A stretch of 9,882 nt of DNA, taken from the NCBI GenBank assembly GCA_947489175.1, contig CANLED010000055.1, positions 1-9,882 on the forward strand. Reading direction: 5' to 3'. This document shows, one piece after another, positions 7,166-9,882 of the stretch. Source of the DNA: Chitinophagaceae bacterium (GTDB lineage: Bacteria > Bacteroidota > Bacteroidia > Chitinophagales > Chitinophagaceae). A program made the position numbers and the translations under genes. The notes under the pieces were generated by a model, which saw only the letters and a list, made by a program, of their open reading frames with translations, had not been told where the DNA came from and searched no databases. Within the stretch, counting starts at the first letter, position 1, and the number at the start of each line of letters is the position of its first letter.

Positions 7166-9643
7166 TTAGTAGTCTGTAAATAGTGAAGAAAACCCTCTAA
7201 TGCCAATACGGATGCCCTGATTAAGTGGTTTGTTTTTCTCAAAACCACGAATATAATCAACACGAATAATTTTCAAAATATTATCCAATCCAACAAAACC
7301 TTCAATGTAATATTGATCTTTGTTGATAAATATGGTGTTTGTTCCTGTCAGAAGCCTTAGGTTTAATTTTCGTATGATTGGGATTTTATTTGTAAACAGA
7401 CCATTGAGTTTATATTCTAAAAACATGGCATAGAACCTATCAGCATCATTTGAAAATTGATAAAAAGGTGCTACTTGAAAACTTTGTAAGTAGGGAGCGG
7501 CATTCCTGGTTTGATTGCCGGCAATGTGATGATAGTCAGGAAGTTCAAGTCTGGTTTTATCAAAAAAACCACCTGCTGTAATTCTGTATCTCAACTCCCC
7601 TCCTATTTTAAAATTTAACTCATCCAACATTGAAAATTTCCAACGATCATATTTTACATTACTCCCTAGTAATTTATTAAACCCTTTTTTATATTCAAAA
7701 CTGAACAAAGGAGATTTCGAATTGAAATCAATTGTTCTGTCTGGCAACTCAATTAATTTTGAATTAGGCCTAAATCTAACTAATATTCCAGCTGAGAAAG
7801 CGTTATTCTTCTCCATTGGAGATGAAATTGCTTCAACAGGATAATTGGGAGTTAGGTATATTCTTTGGTTTTTATCACCCCAGAAATTCAATGTATCATT
7901 GTTTACTATTGGACTTCTTTGCTGGTATTCCAATGTTGGTGTTACGATTAAACCTGGCAATATTTCTTTTTTAAATGCAACCTTAAAAAAAGTTGCTTCA
8001 TATATTTTTAAATAATTTCTGCCACCCAGTAAGGTAGAAAATGTATTCATAATCTGTGGGATAGGATTGGCATTATTAAACTGAAAAACTTTCTTTCCCA
8101 ACGAAAAATCTAATTGACTTTCATTTCTAGATTTAAAATCATAATAACCTGAAACAAAAAAATTAACGTGCTTGTTGGTATTACCATACCTGAAAACAGG
8201 TGTTAGAGAAATCGAGTTACCTGTCAATAATTTTTTTTTGAATGTGCCAGAAGCCTGTGCCACCCATCCTTCTACCGTATTGAAGCTAATAGATTTTAAA
8301 AGAGGATCGTATTCAAATGATTTTCGTTTACGCCGATTTATAAATGTTTGTCCATTTAAAATCAGTCCCAAAGGATTGATTTTATTTTGTATTTTATCCA
8401 AAGAATCCAAATAGTTAGGGTCTTCTTTTCTTTTCTCCAATGAATCCTTTTTTCGATAATCACTAAGCTCATTTGGCAATAAGGGTAATGGCCTTATAGA
8501 ATCCCAATACGCAAGACTTCTTTTATTTGAATTTGCATCAAACTTTAAAATTATTCTTCCAAAGTCACGCGTCTTTTCTTTTTCGTTGATTTTATAATTA
8601 GAAAATAATGATATGAAATAACCTGAAGCGTCAAAACCAAAGAACTTTACTTCCGGATAAATTGTTTGTGTTGCTAACAACCAAATATCTTTTTCATACC
8701 TAGTATATAGTTGCTCAATGGTGATTTTATCTGCGAACTCCAATTGAGATTCTTTATTTATAGATAAATTAAGAGAATGGATTGTCCATTCATCTTCCAC
8801 TATTTGTATAAATCCAGCAAAAAGAGGCTCCCATTTTCTTTTTGGAGTTACTTCTATTTTGCTAATTTGTTTGCCATTTTCAAAGAATACACCTTTATAC
8901 TTGTAGTTGTAAAATTTAAGGGCCCCATCTGAAATGGGAGAAATAAATCCACGTGGATTTAGTGCCTTTGAAATATTGATGTTATTATCGTAAAATGAGA
9001 TTATTTGTGGATTGCTGAATCCCAAACCATTTGATTGTCCACTTACTTTTGTAGATTTTACATTGATCCTGAGGTCATCTGGACTTGTGTAATACAAATC
9101 TGCTAATGTTTCAGAAAGAAATATTGTTTTTTGTTTACTTGTATCTCCATCTTCAAAATCCACATTTTGACCAAAGAAGGTTTTGGGGAAATCTTTTAAC
9201 TTAATCAAGCCTTTTATGTAGGATTCGCATTGCAGTTTTTCGATAATATCTTTATGGTATTTTCTATTTTTTATAGCCTGTCGAATAATTTCATATGCTG
9301 GATCTTCATCACCTTTCCTAACAATGATTTCATCTAAAGTGATTTCCGATTGCATCAATGTGAAATTGAGCACTTGTTTTGGTTCAGTCAACTCAATATC
9401 TTTTGAAATCGACTTAAAACCAACATGTTGACAGGTAACTAAATATTTACCAGCAGGTAATTCAAGCAAAAAATCACCTGCTGAATTTGAAATAGTTGCA
9501 TATTTTGTGCCTGAGATGATAATTGAACAAAACGGAACGGGTTTACCGTTTATATCAATTACTTTTCCAATCAACTGCAAGGCTGCTGCGTTTGACGTTA
9601 TGCAATAAAAAAGAATTAGAAAACTTAGTTTGCGAAGTGCCAT
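7166..9643 (-). CDS. DUF5686-family outer-membrane protein with carboxypeptidase-regulatory-like domain
   Basis: The product is 825 residues, of unknown function, and typical of Bacteroidota. A signal peptide occupies about 1-21 (basic start, hydrophobic core, NAAA end). A CarboxypepD_reg-like domain follows at about 23-98 (GKVIDINGKPVPFCSIIISG, SNSAGDFLLELPAGKYLV, CQHVGFK). The linker LDEIIVRKGDEDPAYEIIRQAIKNR (103-127) is the mark of DUF5686 proteins. The middle region has many alternating aromatic and polar strands, and the C-terminal half reads like a beta-barrel (RYGNTNKHVNFFVSGYYDF, then ELRYRITAGGFFDKT, LEYKLNGLF). The end, IRIGIRGFSSLFTDY, has a terminal Tyr instead of the more usual Phe. 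No TonB plug is seen, so it is not a TonB-dependent receptor despite the shared first domain. It lies 27 bases downstream of the partial membrane-protein gene on the same strand and may be co-transcribed with it. Confidence 0.88.
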   Translation of the reverse strand: MALRKLSFLILFYCITSNAAALQLIGKVIDINGKPVPFCSIIISGTKYATISNSAGDFLLELPAGKYLVTCQHVGFKSISKDIELTEPKQVLNFTLMQSEITLDEIIVRKGDEDPAYEIIRQAIKNRKYHKDIIEKLQCESYIKGLIKLKDFPKTFFGQNVDFEDGDTSKQKTIFLSETLADLYYTSPDDLRINVKSTKVSGQSNGLGFSNPQIISFYDNNINISKALNPRGFISPISDGALKFYNYKYKGVFFENGKQISKIEVTPKRKWEPLFAGFIQIVEDEWTIHSLNLSINKESQLEFADKITIEQLYTRYEKDIWLLATQTIYPEVKFFGFDASGYFISLFSNYKINEKEKTRDFGRIILKFDANSNKRSLAYWDSIRPLPLLPNELSDYRKKDSLEKRKEDPNYLDSLDKIQNKINPLGLILNGQTFINRRKRKSFEYDPLLKSISFNTVEGWVAQASGTFKKKLLTGNSISLTPVFRYGNTNKHVNFFVSGYYDFKSRNESQLDFSLGKKVFQFNNANPIPQIMNTFSTLLGGRNYLKIYEATFFKVAFKKEILPGLIVTPTLEYQQRSPIVNNDTLNFWGDKNQRIYLTPNYPVEAISSPMEKNNAFSAGILVRFRPNSKLIELPDRTIDFNSKSPLFSFEYKKGFNKLLGSNVKYDRWKFSMLDELNFKIGGELRYRITAGGFFDKTRLELPDYHHIAGNQTRNAAPYLQSFQVAPFYQFSNDADRFYAMFLEYKLNGLFTNKIPIIRKLNLRLLTGTNTIFINKDQYYIEGFVGLDNILKIIRVDYIRGFEKNKPLNQGIRIGIRGFSSLFTDY

Positions 9644-9670
9644 ATAAGAAAATGTATTCGCAATTGTGCG

Positions 9671-9882
9671 TTAAGGTTTTTTAAACATCAAAATTAAAGA
9701 CCGGCCTGTTAATGAAGAAATACCTGCAGTAATTCCTCCAATAAGGCCTGTAACCAAGACGAGTAATACAGGATTGTCTTGTTTCAGCACGAGTATGGAT
9801 ATTCTACGTGCAAGAATATGGTCATTTGATAAGCTGATGAAAAATGCCATAAATCCCCAAAACAAAAATATCGCTCTGAATG
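9671..9882 (-). CDS. Small membrane protein, C-terminal part only
   Basis: The frame stays open to the right edge (the codons before the internal TTG at 9865 read FRAIFL), so the start lies outside the window and about 70 residues are visible. Two hydrophobic stretches are clear: roughly FRAIFLFWGFMAFFISL near the start and NPVLLVLVTGLIGGITAGISSL near the end. They are joined by a charged segment with ARR and KQD, and the protein closes with a basic tail (FKKP). The two-helix layout resembles small LapA/DUF1049-like inner-membrane proteins, but I see no diagnostic motif, so the family remains open. Its stop is 27 bases before the DUF5686 ATG on the same strand. Confidence 0.6.
   Translation of the reverse strand, partial: FRAIFLFWGFMAFFISLSNDHILARRISILVLKQDNPVLLVLVTGLIGGITAGISSLTGRSLILMFKKP

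Noticed and set aside
9659..9670. CGCA/TGCG mini-hairpin after the stop of the partial membrane gene
   Set aside because: Only four base pairs with a four-base loop and no uninterrupted T tract; too weak to call a terminator.

Overview
The window is low-GC DNA with the signature of a Bacteroidota genome, probably Chitinophagaceae-like or related. Supporting signs are two outer-membrane proteins that start with a carboxypeptidase-D-regulatory-like domain after the signal peptide (one a TonB-dependent receptor, one DUF5686-like), a FAS1 (fasciclin) lipoprotein, a long-form PurC, starts with A/T-rich leaders rather than clear Shine-Dalgarno sites, and a TTG...TAnnTTTG-type promoter candidate. 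The exact genus cannot be read from the sequence.

Layout, left to right: (1) the 3' part of ychF, a ribosome-associated P-loop NTPase, on the + strand; its P-loop lies outside the window. (2) A perfect 16-bp inverted repeat with A and T tracts, placed as a shared terminator between ychF and the convergent fasciclin gene. (3) A minus-strand pair: a 911-residue TonB-dependent receptor followed after 37 bases by a two-domain FAS1 lipoprotein. They look co-transcribed and form an outer-membrane module without a SusD-like partner in the window. (4) A 136-base divergent intergenic region with a candidate purC promoter so close to the start codon that the transcript may be leaderless. (5) purC on the + strand. 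(6) Convergent to it on the minus strand, trhO (rhodanese-type tRNA uridine hydroxylase). (7) Upstream of trhO on the same strand, a large DUF5686-type outer-membrane protein, separated by 94 bases with a GC-rich hairpin that may be its terminator. (8) At the right edge, the 3' end of a small membrane-protein gene, also minus strand, 27 bases upstream of the DUF5686 gene.

Most of the window is ordinary core-genome content: translation factor, purine synthesis, tRNA modification and envelope proteins. I found no CRISPR array, RNA gene, transposon, phage gene or defence gene. The least explained parts are the receptor plus FAS1 lipoprotein pair and the DUF5686 protein, whose function is unknown. 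There is no stretch over 300 bases without a gene.
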